DNA of 64,000 nucleotides from Microbacterium sp. C7(2022) (GTDB taxonomy: Bacteria; Actinomycetota; Actinomycetes; Actinomycetales; Microbacteriaceae), in the NCBI RefSeq assembly GCF_028823665.1, contig NZ_JAPEHV010000007.1, forward strand, positions 1 to 64,000, read 5' to 3'. The translations under genes and the position numbers were made by a program. The notes beneath the pieces were generated by a model. The model was given only the letters and a program-made list of their open reading frames with translations. It searched no databases and was not told the origin of the DNA. Positions within the stretch are counted from its first letter, which is position 1; the number at the start of each line of letters is the position of its first letter. Positions 1-8,529 of this stretch are shown here, piece by piece.

Positions 1-60
1 CCTCGGAGGCAACCCCCCGATCAGCCGACTGCAACCAACGTCCTGACCCCGTACAGCTAG
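1..60 (+). pseudogene. Remnant of the 3' end of an IS481-type transposase (window edge)
   Basis: Reading from base 2 gives L-G-G-N-P-P-I-S-R-L. After a shift of frame the reading becomes A-T-N-V-L-T-P-Y-S followed by a stop at 58-60. The LGG-x-PP-x-SR-L motif is characteristic of the extreme C-terminus of IS481-family DDE transposases, as I remember them. The two halves sit in different frames, so the copy is broken. Most of the element lies outside the window, so this is a tentative call. Confidence 0.35.
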
Positions 61-366
61 ATCCGGCGCTACTGCCTGGGGCTGCACACCATCGCCTGGT
101 CGGGGGGCAGATTGAATCGATGGTTCCGGCGGATCACCTCATGTCATCCCAGACGCAGACACTGCTACGGCGCCCGAGGTCTAGCTGACTGAGAATCGGT
201 TCGCGACTTTTGGATCCACCGGTTGAGGGACCCAGAGCGCTCGCCCAGTCACACAACCGCGCGATGCCTGTATGCGATCGCAAACGAAGTCTCGGCGCAT
301 CCCTTGATCGTGTGATCGCGCAGAACCGCTCCGAGTTGCCAAGCGTGGCCCGCCTATCCTGGCGCG
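61..366. other. Non-coding or decayed stretch
   Basis: No reading frame here shows recognisable protein character on either strand; the open frames present look like random high-G+C frames. The stretch lies between the probable transposase tail and a frameshifted hypothetical gene, which fits decayed mobile-element flank. I see no convincing promoter, tRNA or repeat. Confidence 0.4.
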
Positions 367-1090
367 ATGTCGCACGATCCCAACAAGCCACCAGGCGATG
401 CGCGCTCCGCCCGAAGAACGAGTCTTGGCTCGATCACGAGACGCGGGCGTATTGTGACCAAGGGCTACATCGCTGCCTGGGCCGATGATAAGAACGTGGT
501 TGACGTTTTCGACCTCCAGGGCGCGCGCGGGTACCCGTCCTCAATCGAGAACGCCTCGGTTGTGAGCTACGTCTGCGATTCCGAGGTCATGACGATTGAC
601 CTCGAGCGCGAGTACGGGCTCATTGAGGATGCTGGCGTTGCGGCATCGCCAGACTCCGCGCGGGCCGGAGCGTTACGCGCGAAGAGCAGGAGGCCACGAT
701 CGCGTTCCTTGACATGCATCTTCACCGTGGGCGGTATGCCGACCGGGCCGAAGTTCGGGTTCCGGCAAAGCTGCCAGTGAGAGATCGGAGCGCTCAGGAC
801 GCGGAGTTGAAGCTGGGTGACATGCTGTATCTCGCGCAGCAGATTCCGGATACGCTCCGGCTGTCGACGCTTGAACTCGAAGATCGGACGATGGTGCTGT
901 ACTGCTGCGGCGGCCCAGCTACGAGGCCGACCTGTCGACGATCACATTCCCTCTTTCGCCTACCCAGCTGCTCGTGACCGGCGATGATCTGCCCGACGAC
1001 CTCGACATGAATAAGTTCCTTCTCAGGAACTGTCGCCGCTGGATGGTCGGCCAGCGTGGCTCGCTCCTCGACCTGGAGGCGGCGCTCCTA
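367..1090 (+). pseudogene. Frameshifted hypothetical gene, DUF4238-like
   Basis: Protein-like sequence is spread over three frames in order. The first frame begins near 445 (G-Y-I-A-A-W-A-D-D) and runs to about 640 (L-I-E-D-A-G). The second runs from about 681 to 905 (T-I-A-F-L-D-M-H-L-H-R-G-R-Y-A-D, then L-P-D-type helices such as Q-Q-I-P-D-T-L-R-L-S-T-L). The third runs from about 915 to 1085 (L-S-P-T-Q-L-L-V and R-R-W-M-V-G). The beginning, with 'KGYIAAWAD', and the late 'PLSPTQLLV' block recall DUF4238 proteins, which are uncharacterised and often seen in accessory regions. At least two frame changes make a functional product unlikely. I cannot define an original start with confidence. 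Confidence 0.45.
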
Positions 1091-1372
1091 ACTGAGCGGG
1101 GGATCCCGACACCGCTAGCGCTTCGGGCTTCTGCGCTGACCGTGGAGGAGTGCCAAAGCTCCCCCGAGCGCGCAGCGCCGGATAGGGGATCGGCCGGTCG
1201 TATCGGCCAAGAAAGATCGATGGTGCTCGACGGGGAGCCCCATGCGTGCAGTGCCCGCAAGAGGATCGCGAGCGGCGCGCTCGCAGACCCGACTGGATAC
1301 TGTGGTCCCGTGGCGCTTGACATCTCGTTCCTCACCGTCCCCTTGGGACTCGCGGCGCCGCCGGCCCGACCT

Positions 1373-2407
1373 GTGAACGTCTACGACATCCTTCGGGAAG
1401 GCTGGCGGGAGACACGGGTGGACATGACCCTGCTCTTCTTCCTCGACCCGAACGAGCGCCACGGCCTCGGGTCACTGGTCATCGACGCGCTGCTCACCCT
1501 TCTGGATGGAGCCGATCTCGTTGGCGCCCGCGGCGGAACCGGAGTCCCATTCGATGCCGGAACCTACCTTGGATCTGACGAGTGGGAGCTCGGCAGTCAG
1601 GTCGACTACATTGACGTCCTCGCTGTGAACCGCACGAGCGGGTTGGCGCTCGTCGTCGAAAACAAGATCGGTCACGTACTCAACAATCCCCTCGATGCCT
1701 ACGCCCGGCGTGCCCTCTCCGAGGAGGGCGTCGACGCAGTGCTGGTTGCGACGCTCGCGCCTCAACACCGCGTTGCTCCGGAGCCGCAAGCCGCCTGGCA
1801 CTCTCGCTCGATCACCTACGCGGAACTTCGCGCCCAGATCCGTTCCTCAGCGGACCTAGTCGATCACCTGCTCAGTCCTGTCGACACCAATCAACGGCGG
1901 AGTCTCGATCTGTTGCAGCAATTCATGGAAGCTCGAACTGAAGGGTGGAGCATGTCCGACAACACAGTTGACGCCGCACGGATCGACGAATGGCGTGCGC
2001 TGCTCGAAAAGCACGGGGACGCAGTGAGCCAGTTCCTAACGGCACGGAGCAACGTCGAGCGAACGCTTCGCGCTCGAGTAAGAAGGCTCGAGCCGCTTAT
2101 CGACACACAACTGAAGGACGCTGGTTTCGTCGTGGGTTGGGAGTCGCACAGCGGGTCAAAGGGTGTGGCCTGGAACGCCTACCACTTCCCGGACATCGAC
2201 TGGAGCTACGAGCTCAAGCTGTCCGTCAAACCCGAGCACCCGAGCATCTTCATCTACGAGTACCGCGGGTGAACTTATCAAGACGAGACCATCCACCCGT
2301 TCTCCCTGGGGTGGTCCGCCAGCGACGCCGAGATCGCTGCAGAGTTCGTGATCCAGGTTGCTCACCTGATCAACGCACGTCGAGCGACCACGACCTCGGA
2401 GCAGTAG
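1373..2407 (+). pseudogene. PD-(D/E)XK nuclease-superfamily protein interrupted by in-frame TGA
   Basis: A GTG at 1373 opens a protein beginning V-N-V-Y-D-I-L-R-E-G-W. The frame remains open further upstream because it runs into the preceding decayed gene. The block Q-V-D-Y-I-D-V-L-A-V followed by L-V-V-E-N-K-I fits the D...(D/E)xK core of the PDDEXK_4-type nuclease family, which is common beside restriction and defence genes. The frame stops at TGA 2270-2272 after Y-E-Y-R-G. It then continues in the same frame with convincing protein sequence (H-P-F-S-L-G-W, then A-E-F-V-I-Q-V-A-H-L-I-N) to a TAG at 2405-2407. The simplest reading is a nonsense mutation removing the last 45 residues, so the product may be inactive or truncated. 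Confidence 0.6.
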
Positions 2408-2482
2408 GAGCGACACAGTCGGCCCGGCGCAGGCAAGCACCCCTCAAGCGTGCACTGCCCGTATACGGATCGGGATGACCCC

Positions 2483-3394
2483 TCAGGCCTGAGCTTCGTC
2501 GTCTCTCGGTCGCATATTCTTGAGGCGCATGTCGCGCTCCGCTTTCACACTTGCGACAAGCTCCTCCGGGAGAGTCATAATCTCGTTCACTTGTCTGGCG
2601 CTGAGCTCGGCGTCGATCTCGCCTGTCTGTTGCCAGCCCTCGAGCTGCCAACCCACAGTCACTTCTAGGACTCGCCACCGGCGCTTGCGCCACGCGCGGT
2701 CTCTATCGGAATCACATTCTCCTGTGGGGCGATAGACCGCCTCGATTGTCTCGTCTGTCACCTTGAAGAGCCACTTATGAAGCGCATCCACATCCAGAGG
2801 CAAGCCCTCTGATACCAGTGCGGCGCGCATCCTGGAGACGACCACTAAAGCACGGGCGAAGGCGTCGTTGGGCTCCTGTGGTGCAGGCTCCGCCAGCATC
2901 TCCTCGCGGAATGTCTTCAGCGTCGACTTGACCACCCGCGCTCGTTTCGCGCGTAGCTCGCGTTCGCGGTCATGCTGGCGTTCTTCACGTTCCTCTTTCG
3001 CGATCTGACGAGAGACGGTCAGTGCGGTCTTTGCGTGTCGATTAGCTGCGATCGCTACGAAGAGTGCGGCGAGCGCCAGCGCGATTGATGCGACGGCCGC
3101 AATCACCGGGATCGTCACGCCCGTGAGCACTTCCCAGGAAGATGGGTCGTCGGGCACGACGCTGACGAGAAGTGTCTCGAGCGGTGTCGGCGTGGCATTG
3201 GGGGTCGTGCTATCGGATGGGACGACGACTGCGGTGGGCGTAGGCGTAGCGGTCGGCCCCGTCGGGGACTGGACCGGGGAAGGGGAGGTACTCACGCCGT
3301 AAGTTTGACTGACTCGCCATTCTTCGGCGAGGTTTCCGCGTTGCCGGGGATTGTCAACGTCGCAAAGGGCGGAACGAGATTCAGGGCGAATCAC
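2483..3394 (-). CDS. Hypothetical membrane protein with Thr/Pro-rich N-terminus
   Basis: No family is recognised. From the GTG at 3394 the frame gives 303 residues, but the first 30 or so do not look protein-like. A start at the later GTG near 3296 (V-S-T-S-P-S-P) is also possible. The visible layout is a low-complexity stretch rich in Thr, Pro, Ser and Val, one hydrophobic segment (V-T-I-P-V-I-A-A-V-A-S-I-A-L-A-L-A), then a highly charged stretch likely to be coiled coil (K-E-E-R-E-E-R-Q-H-D-R-E-R-E-L-R). A soluble C-terminal domain of about 150 residues follows. This is a single-pass topology. The gene is convergent with the broken nuclease gene and lies in decayed accessory DNA. Confidence 0.55.
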   Translation of the reverse strand: MIRPESRSALCDVDNPRQRGNLAEEWRVSQTYGVSTSPSPVQSPTGPTATPTPTAVVVPSDSTTPNATPTPLETLLVSVVPDDPSSWEVLTGVTIPVIAAVASIALALAALFVAIAANRHAKTALTVSRQIAKEEREERQHDRERELRAKRARVVKSTLKTFREEMLAEPAPQEPNDAFARALVVVSRMRAALVSEGLPLDVDALHKWLFKVTDETIEAVYRPTGECDSDRDRAWRKRRWRVLEVTVGWQLEGWQQTGEIDAELSARQVNEIMTLPEELVASVKAERDMRLKNMRPRDDEAQA

Positions 3395-3882
3395 GTATCC
3401 GTGAGGCCGTTTGCTCTGCCAATCTCATGGGCAACGGCGTCGCTACGCCCATCGACCTGAGTTCCGGGCGCCGACTTGAGCTCGCGCGAAGATTGGTCCC
3501 GGGTACGGCTGCCGCCGCCGCCGCGGCGTGCGAGACTGGCCACATGGATGCCCCCAGCTGGATTCACAGCGGTAGCTTGCTCCACCGTGCCGCCTCTCGG
3601 CATGCCGTTGCGCTGTGCGGTGCTGAACTCGACCGCACTCACGCCCAGCAACTCGGCCGCAAGCGGGCTCTTGATCTGCTCGACGAACACACCACCATCT
3701 GCGGGAGCTGTGATCGCGAGGTTCAACGACGAGGGTTCCCTGCCGAACGGTTTATACACCTGCCGGCAGATCAGCAGGCGATCCGGGACCGCCTCGCGCA
3801 GGACCGTAAGCATCGGAACAGTGCGCAGGCCGCAGACGCAAGAATGCGAAAGCAACGAAGCGCCCCACCCCGGGCGAACGGA
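3395..3882. other. Intergenic stretch with a possible small Zn-binding ORF on the plus strand
   Basis: From ATG 3544 a plus-strand frame reads M-D-A-P-S-W-I-H-S-G-S-L-L-H-R and then A-L-C-G-A-E ... T-I-C-G-S-C-D-R. That resembles a small zinc-ribbon protein ending near 3720. The frame stays open into the antisense of the GntR gene, however, where it loses protein character, so no clean end can be given. Position 3515-3530 is a GCC-rich run. I found no tRNA or terminator. Treat the small ORF as a possibility only. Confidence 0.25.
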
Positions 3883-4572
3883 TCAGTACTGCGCGAGGAT
3901 CATCGCGAGCGATCGCGCGTCGGACTGAGGGGCGCGGAGGGTCTTTCGCTCTACCTCGCCCAGGTGCGACATCGCCAGGCGGTGAGCGCCATCGCGGTCG
4001 CCGGCCGCGAGCAGATCGACGAGCTGTTGATGTTCGTCGATGGAGCTCTGCTGATCGATGTCGCGCCCGTAGACGGTGAGGATCAGCGCCGTCCGCGAAA
4101 CGACTTCTGACACGTAGCGGTGCAGCAACGCGTTGCCCGTCGCCGCGGCCAGTTCAATGTGGAACTGTCCGCCCAGGCGAGCCGACGCCTTCGCGTTCTT
4201 CGAGCTCCATGCCACGCGCTCGGCATCGATGTGCGCGTTGAGTCGCGCCGCGATGGCTGGGGTCCAGCATCCGGCCAGCACATCGATCGCTTCGCGCTCG
4301 AGCGCGGCGCGCACGGCGAATGCATCGCGCGCCTCGTCGAGAGTGGGCTCGGCCACTTCGGCCGACTTGCCGCGGCCGGTATCGACCAGGCCTTCGCCCA
4401 CGAGGCGGCTGAGCACGTTCCTGATGAGCGTGCGGCTCACGCCGTAGTGCGACGCCAGGCTCTCTTCGCCCAACTTGGTGCGCGGTGTCAGTGCGCCCTC
4501 GATGATCGCGGCACGCAGCGAGACGTAGGCGCGTTCTGCGCGCTCAGCGGGTCTTTCGGTATCGATGGGCAC
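3883..4572 (-). CDS. GntR-family transcriptional regulator, FCD subfamily
   Basis: This is a predicted cytoplasmic repressor or activator of the divergent DUF1989/ABC-importer cluster. From the GTG at 4572 it is 229 residues, the usual FCD length. Residues 1-70 form the winged helix, with the signature G-A-L-T-P-R-T-K-L-G-E-E-S-L-A and Y-G-V-S-R-T-L-I-R-N-V-L-S-R-L. The rest is the helical FCD ligand domain, with A-R-D-A-F-A-V-R-A-A-L-E-R-E-A, F-H-I-E-L-A-A-A-T-G-N and late histidines near D-E-H-Q-Q-L-V and M-S-H-L-G. The longer open frame reaching 5112 is only antisense to the next gene. The effector cannot be predicted but is probably the substrate or an intermediate of the neighbouring pathway. 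Confidence 0.9.
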   Translation of the reverse strand: MPIDTERPAERAERAYVSLRAAIIEGALTPRTKLGEESLASHYGVSRTLIRNVLSRLVGEGLVDTGRGKSAEVAEPTLDEARDAFAVRAALEREAIDVLAGCWTPAIAARLNAHIDAERVAWSSKNAKASARLGGQFHIELAAATGNALLHRYVSEVVSRTALILTVYGRDIDQQSSIDEHQQLVDLLAAGDRDGAHRLAMSHLGEVERKTLRAPQSDARSLAMILAQY

Positions 4573-4725
4573 AGCAGAAATGTATACGGAAAAGCGGGTG
4601 AGCGTGGCATCCTCGCCCTGAAATTCCGGCACAGAGTCGCGAAACATGGTCTTTACATGACGGCAACACCAATTTTCTGTATACCGAATAGCTTTACTTG
4701 TGTATCCCGAAAAGGAGTTGCCCGA
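4573..4725. promoter_or_regulatory. Divergent promoter/operator region with repeated GTATAC boxes
   Basis: The 153-base gap separates the regulator from the catabolic operon. It is more A/T-rich than its surroundings. It carries the palindrome GTATAC at 4582-4587 and again at 4679-4684, and a near copy TGTATCCC at 4701-4708. TGTATAC-type half sites are typical of FCD-GntR operators. One copy sits at each promoter, which fits control of both directions. The AAAGGAG at 4711-4717 is the ribosome site for the ATG at 4726. Confidence 0.55.
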
Positions 4726-5817
4726 ATGGCTGTTCTCACCCTCACCCATCAGCAGAAAGAGCTGCTCGACCGTTCCGTTGCTGCGGGGGAAGCCGCCGAC
4801 GTCCACGCACTCGTGATGCTGGCGCTGGCGGAGCACGACAGTGGCATTCGCCCCCGTACGATACCGGGCGACCCGGGCAGCATCCGCCGCTGGCGTGACG
4901 ACATCGCGTTCACGCCGTCCACCGAGCGTGTCGTGCGGTGGGAACACCGACTCGAGCCGGGTACCGGGCGCGCAGTGATCGTCCGTGCCGGTCAGATTCT
5001 GCGGGTGGCGCAGGTGGAGGGCAATCAGTGCGCTGACCTCAACGTCTTCAGCCTGGCCGACTACCGCGAAGCGATGCACGTCGGACGCACCCGCACGCTG
5101 CACGGCATCCACCCGGTCGCGGGGGACTTCCTGTGGTCAGCGCCGCCGCGCGAGCGCGCCATGATGTTCATTCTCAACGACACCGCGGGGCTCAACGACA
5201 CGTTGTTCCCTCGATGCAGCGCGAACATGTACGAGTCGATGTTCGGGTTCGCGGATCACACCAACTGCGCCGACATGCAGGCCGAGGCCCAGCGTGAATT
5301 CGGTTTGACGCCGGACGACGTGCACGACTCGTTCAACCTGTTCATGGGAACGACGGTCAACGACGACGGCAGTTGCTCAGTGGTTCACCAGCAGACGTCG
5401 GCTGACGACTACGTCGAACTGCTGGCCCTGATGGACGTGCTCGCGGTGCCGAACACGTGCGGCAACGACATCTTCCGCACGAGCAACTATGCGTTGCGCC
5501 CCCTTGACCTGACGGTCATGGACGCCGCCGACGACGACTTGGCCGCCGTGCCCGAGTTGCGCGCGTACCCGACCCAGCGCACCCCGGCCGACTTCGCGCA
5601 GCCGCACATTCGAACCGAGCGTTCGCTCGAGCGCGATCCCGACTACGTGCCCCACTTCTCGCGCACGCCGATCGTCACCCACGAAGTATCGGTGGAGTTG
5701 GATGCCGGTGCCCAGGCGTTGCTCGACCGCCACGCGCGCCGCGATCTGTACGGCGATGACAGCGACGCGGCCCTGCGCGACCTCGTGCTCGGCTGGTGGG
5801 TCGACAGCCATGCCTGA
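4726..5817 (+). CDS. DUF1989 (urea carboxylase-associated type) family protein
   Basis: At 363 residues, this protein has an N-terminal extension of about 60 residues before a DUF1989 domain. Family hallmarks seen are V-E-G-N-Q-C-A-D-L-N-V-F, followed by M-F-I-L-N-D-T-A-G and P-R-C-S-A-N-M-Y-E. Members of this family include the carboxyguanidine deiminase subunits of guanidine breakdown and proteins annotated as urea carboxylase-associated. Whether this copy acts on a guanidine-like compound is an inference, since no urea carboxylase or allophanate hydrolase gene lies nearby. It is the first gene of an operon with a flavoprotein (8-base overlap) and an ABC importer. The start is set by AAAGGAG eight bases upstream. 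Confidence 0.85.
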   Translation: MAVLTLTHQQKELLDRSVAAGEAADVHALVMLALAEHDSGIRPRTIPGDPGSIRRWRDDIAFTPSTERVVRWEHRLEPGTGRAVIVRAGQILRVAQVEGNQCADLNVFSLADYREAMHVGRTRTLHGIHPVAGDFLWSAPPRERAMMFILNDTAGLNDTLFPRCSANMYESMFGFADHTNCADMQAEAQREFGLTPDDVHDSFNLFMGTTVNDDGSCSVVHQQTSADDYVELLALMDVLAVPNTCGNDIFRTSNYALRPLDLTVMDAADDDLAAVPELRAYPTQRTPADFAQPHIRTERSLERDPDYVPHFSRTPIVTHEVSVELDAGAQALLDRHARRDLYGDDSDAALRDLVLGWWVDSHA

Positions 5818-6439
5818 CGTAATCGACTTCGACGCGCTCGCGCCATACGAGCGCTACAAGATGATGGCGAGCCTGATCGTGCCACGACCGGTCGCCTGGG
5901 TCACAACGCGGTCGGCCGATGGCGTCGCCAACGCTGCACCCTTCTCGATGTTCGCCATGGTGGGAGAAGAACCTCCGCTGCTGATGGTCAGCATGGACCG
6001 GCGCAAGGAAGGCAACTCGAAAGACAGCGCCGTGAACATCGACGCCACGGGGGAGTTCGTCGTCCACCTCGCCGACGAGTCGCTCGTCGAGGCGATGGAC
6101 GCCTGCAGCGCAGCCCACCCGCCCGAGGTCGACGAACTGGAGCTGTTGGGCATCGAGACACGCCCTGCCGAGGTGGTGGGTGCGCCGATCATCGCGGACG
6201 CTCCAGTCGCCTTCGAGTGCGAACTATGGCAACGCCTCGAGATTCCGAGCCGCCACATCTACTTCGGCCAAGTGCGTCGCCTGCACGCTCGCGACGGACT
6301 GATCGATCGCGAACTGTGGCGGGTGAACCTCGGCGACTACTCCCCGGTTGGGCGATTCGGGGCGAGCTTCTACACGACCACGCAAGACCGCTTCGCGCTC
6401 GCCGGAGCGCCCACCCGCACCACGATCGATTCGCTCTGA
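5810..6439 (+). CDS. Flavin reductase-like (FMN split-barrel) family protein
   Basis: This 209-residue protein resembles the DIM6/NTAB flavin-reductase-like family of FMN-binding split barrels. Seen motifs are P-R-P-V-A-W-V-T-T-R at about residue 26, N-A-A-P-F-S-M-F at about 42, K-D-S-A-V-N-I-D-A-T-G-E-F-V-V-H near 71-86, and a late H-I-Y-F-G-Q-V. In catabolic clusters such proteins either supply reduced flavin to an oxygenase or act as flavoenzymes themselves; no oxygenase is visible here. Its ATG lies inside the stop region of the DUF1989 gene, so the two are probably translationally coupled. Confidence 0.85.
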   Translation: MPDVIDFDALAPYERYKMMASLIVPRPVAWVTTRSADGVANAAPFSMFAMVGEEPPLLMVSMDRRKEGNSKDSAVNIDATGEFVVHLADESLVEAMDACSAAHPPEVDELELLGIETRPAEVVGAPIIADAPVAFECELWQRLEIPSRHIYFGQVRRLHARDGLIDRELWRVNLGDYSPVGRFGASFYTTTQDRFALAGAPTRTTIDSL

Positions 6440-6538
6440 CCGCCGGACTCCGGCATCCGCTCTTTGACCGATGCACCACCGACCCGCGTTACCCGAGCTC
6501 CACCGTCAATTGATCCGACTCCCCATATAGGAGACATC

Positions 6539-7711
6539 ATGTCCACCACGTTCATTCGCCGCGCGAGCGGCATCACGGCACTCGCCCTTGCCGCCGTCAC
6601 CGTCGCGGGATGCGCCAGCAGCACCCCGACTGCGACGCCCGAGGCGGCATCCGACCTTGAGATCGGCGCGGTCGATCTGTCTGGTGTGTGCCCGGCGACC
6701 GTTGTCATCCAGACGGACTGGAACCCGCAGGCAGAGCAAGGCGGGCTGTTCAACCTCGTCGGCGAAGACGCTCAGATCGACGCGGCGACCAAGCGCGTGA
6801 GCGGACCGCTCGTCTCCTCGGGGGAGTGGACCGGCGTTGACGTCGAGATCCGCGCTGGAGGTCCCGCGATCGGATTCACCGGCGTGCCCGCTCAGATGTA
6901 CACCGACCCCGACATTCTGCTGGGCTGGGTGAAAACCGACGAGGCGATCGCGAACTCCGCGGAGCGCCCGACCACGGCCGTGATGTCGACCTTCGAGAAG
7001 GCGCCGTGGATCGTGATGTGGGACCCCGAGACCTACCCCGAGGTCGACGAGATCGCTGACCTCGCCGACACCGACGCCACGGTTCGCTACTTTGACGGAA
7101 CGACCTACATGGACTACCTGATCGGGAGCGGCCAGCTGCGCGCCGACCAGGTCGACGGATCGTACGACGGCACACCCGCGAACTTCATCGCGGCGGGTGG
7201 CGCGGACGCGCAGCAGGGCTTCGCGACGGTCGAGCCGTGGGTGTACGAGAACGCCATCGAGGGCTGGATGAAGCCGGTCGACTACCAGTTGGTTGCTGAC
7301 ACCGGTTACCCGATCTACGCCGTGGCGCTCTCGGTGCGCACCGCCGACGTCACCGAGCAGGCAGAGTGCCTGAGCGCGCTGATCCCCGTCGTGCAGCAAG
7401 CGACCGTCGACTACTTCGCCGACCCCGAGGCAGCGAACGCGCTTCTCGTTGACGCGGTCACCGCCTACGACAACGGCTGGGTGTACCCGGCGGAAGAGGC
7501 CGCGAACTCGACCACGCAGCAGCAGGAGTTGGCTCTCGCTGCCAACGGCGCGGACGGGACGTTCGGATCCTTCGACTCGGCACGCGTCGACTCGGTCATG
7601 GAGATCGTGGAGCCGATCATGGCCGACAAGGGGGTGGCAACGGCGGACGACCTCACCGCCGATGATCTGGCGACGAACGAGTTCCTCGACTCGAGCATCG
7701 CTCTGCCGTAG
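6539..7711 (+). CDS. ABC importer substrate-binding lipoprotein, NitT/TauT type
   Basis: This 390-residue lipoprotein has a signal peptide ending in the lipobox V-A-G-C (Cys at about residue 25), so it is probably anchored to the outer face of the membrane. The mature part has the NMT1/SsuA-like pattern, including V-I-Q-T-D-W-N-P-Q-A-E-Q-G-G-L-F near the start. That pattern is typical of binders of sulfonates, nitrate-like ions and pyrimidine or thiamine precursors. The ligand is probably the substrate of the adjoining DUF1989 pathway. A TAGGAGA ribosome site precedes the ATG. The ATPase and permease genes follow. Confidence 0.88.
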   Translation: MSTTFIRRASGITALALAAVTVAGCASSTPTATPEAASDLEIGAVDLSGVCPATVVIQTDWNPQAEQGGLFNLVGEDAQIDAATKRVSGPLVSSGEWTGVDVEIRAGGPAIGFTGVPAQMYTDPDILLGWVKTDEAIANSAERPTTAVMSTFEKAPWIVMWDPETYPEVDEIADLADTDATVRYFDGTTYMDYLIGSGQLRADQVDGSYDGTPANFIAAGGADAQQGFATVEPWVYENAIEGWMKPVDYQLVADTGYPIYAVALSVRTADVTEQAECLSALIPVVQQATVDYFADPEAANALLVDAVTAYDNGWVYPAEEAANSTTQQQELALAANGADGTFGSFDSARVDSVMEIVEPIMADKGVATADDLTADDLATNEFLDSSIALP

Positions 7712-7720
7712 TGACCATCG

Positions 7721-7742
7721 GGTGCGGTCGGAAGGCCGCACC
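7721..7742 (+). terminator. Hairpin between binding-protein and ATPase genes
   Basis: GGTGCGG (7721-7727) pairs perfectly with CCGCACC (7736-7742) across an 8-base loop, ten bases after the binding-protein stop codon. There is no T-tract. In ABC operons such hairpins often act as partial terminators or protect the upstream message so that the binding protein is made in excess. That role here is inference. Confidence 0.5.
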
Positions 7743-7773
7743 TGATCCTCCACCTCCCCGAAAGGCTGACCGC

Positions 7774-8529
7774 ATGTCTGCCCACACCACCACAGCCGCG
7801 CCGGCTGCCGCCTTCGATGACGTCGCGCTGACGTTTCCGACCGGAACGACCGCGCTCGCCGGAGTATCACTGAGCGTCGACCGAGGGGAGTTCGTGTCGC
7901 TCGTCGGCCCTTCGGGGTGCGGCAAGAGCACGCTCCTTCGGCTGGCATCGGGGCTGGCTGCGCCGACGGAGGGGGAGGTGCGTACGTCGGCGGATCATGT
8001 GGCGTATGTGTTCCAGGACGCGACGCTCTTGCCGTGGCGATCGGCGCGCGCCAATGTCGAGTTGCTCACCGAGCTGCGCCGACTCCCGCATGCGGAGCGG
8101 CGAGAGCTCGCGGATGCTGCGCTCGCGGCAGTCGGCCTGACGGGATTCGAGAAGCATCTGCCGCACCAGCTCAGCGGGGGCATGCGCATGCGTGTCTCGC
8201 TGGCTCGTTCGCTCACGCTGCAGCCAGACCTGTTCTTGTTCGATGAGCCGTTCGGTGCGCTCGATGAGATCACGCGCGATCGCCTCAACGACCTCGTCTT
8301 CTCCTTGTTCGCCGAGCATCAGTTTGCTGGGCTGTTCGTCACGCACTCCGTGCGGGAGGCAGTGGCGATGTCGACGCGAGTGGTGGTGATGAGCGGTCGG
8401 CCGGGACACATCGTGGCCGAGGTCGACGTGCCGTTCGGTATGGAGCGAGGGCCCGAGCTACGCGAAACACCCGAGTTCGCATCGTCGGTGGCTGAGGTCG
8501 GCCGCCTGCTGAGAGAGGCCAGCAAATGA
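7774..8529 (+). CDS. ABC importer ATP-binding protein, NitT/TauT (SsuB-like)
   Basis: This 251-residue ATPase powers the importer. It carries Walker A G-P-S-G-C-G-K-S-T at about residues 48-56 and a Q-loop in V-F-Q-D-A-T-L-L-P-W, the form typical of the nitrate/sulfonate/taurine subfamily. The signature motif L-S-G-G-M-R-M-R is followed by Walker B L-F-L-F-D-E-P-F-G-A-L-D and the switch histidine in V-T-H-S-V-R-E-A. All catalytic motifs look intact. It overlaps the permease gene by four bases (ATGA at 8526-8529). Confidence 0.93.
   Translation: MSAHTTTAAPAAAFDDVALTFPTGTTALAGVSLSVDRGEFVSLVGPSGCGKSTLLRLASGLAAPTEGEVRTSADHVAYVFQDATLLPWRSARANVELLTELRRLPHAERRELADAALAAVGLTGFEKHLPHQLSGGMRMRVSLARSLTLQPDLFLFDEPFGALDEITRDRLNDLVFSLFAEHQFAGLFVTHSVREAVAMSTRVVVMSGRPGHIVAEVDVPFGMERGPELRETPEFASSVAEVGRLLREASK

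Noticed and set aside
3470..3530. Possible tRNA 3' end near the GCC-rich run
   Set aside because: There is no TTCRA T-loop and no pairing acceptor stem on either strand, so it is only a G+C-rich stretch.
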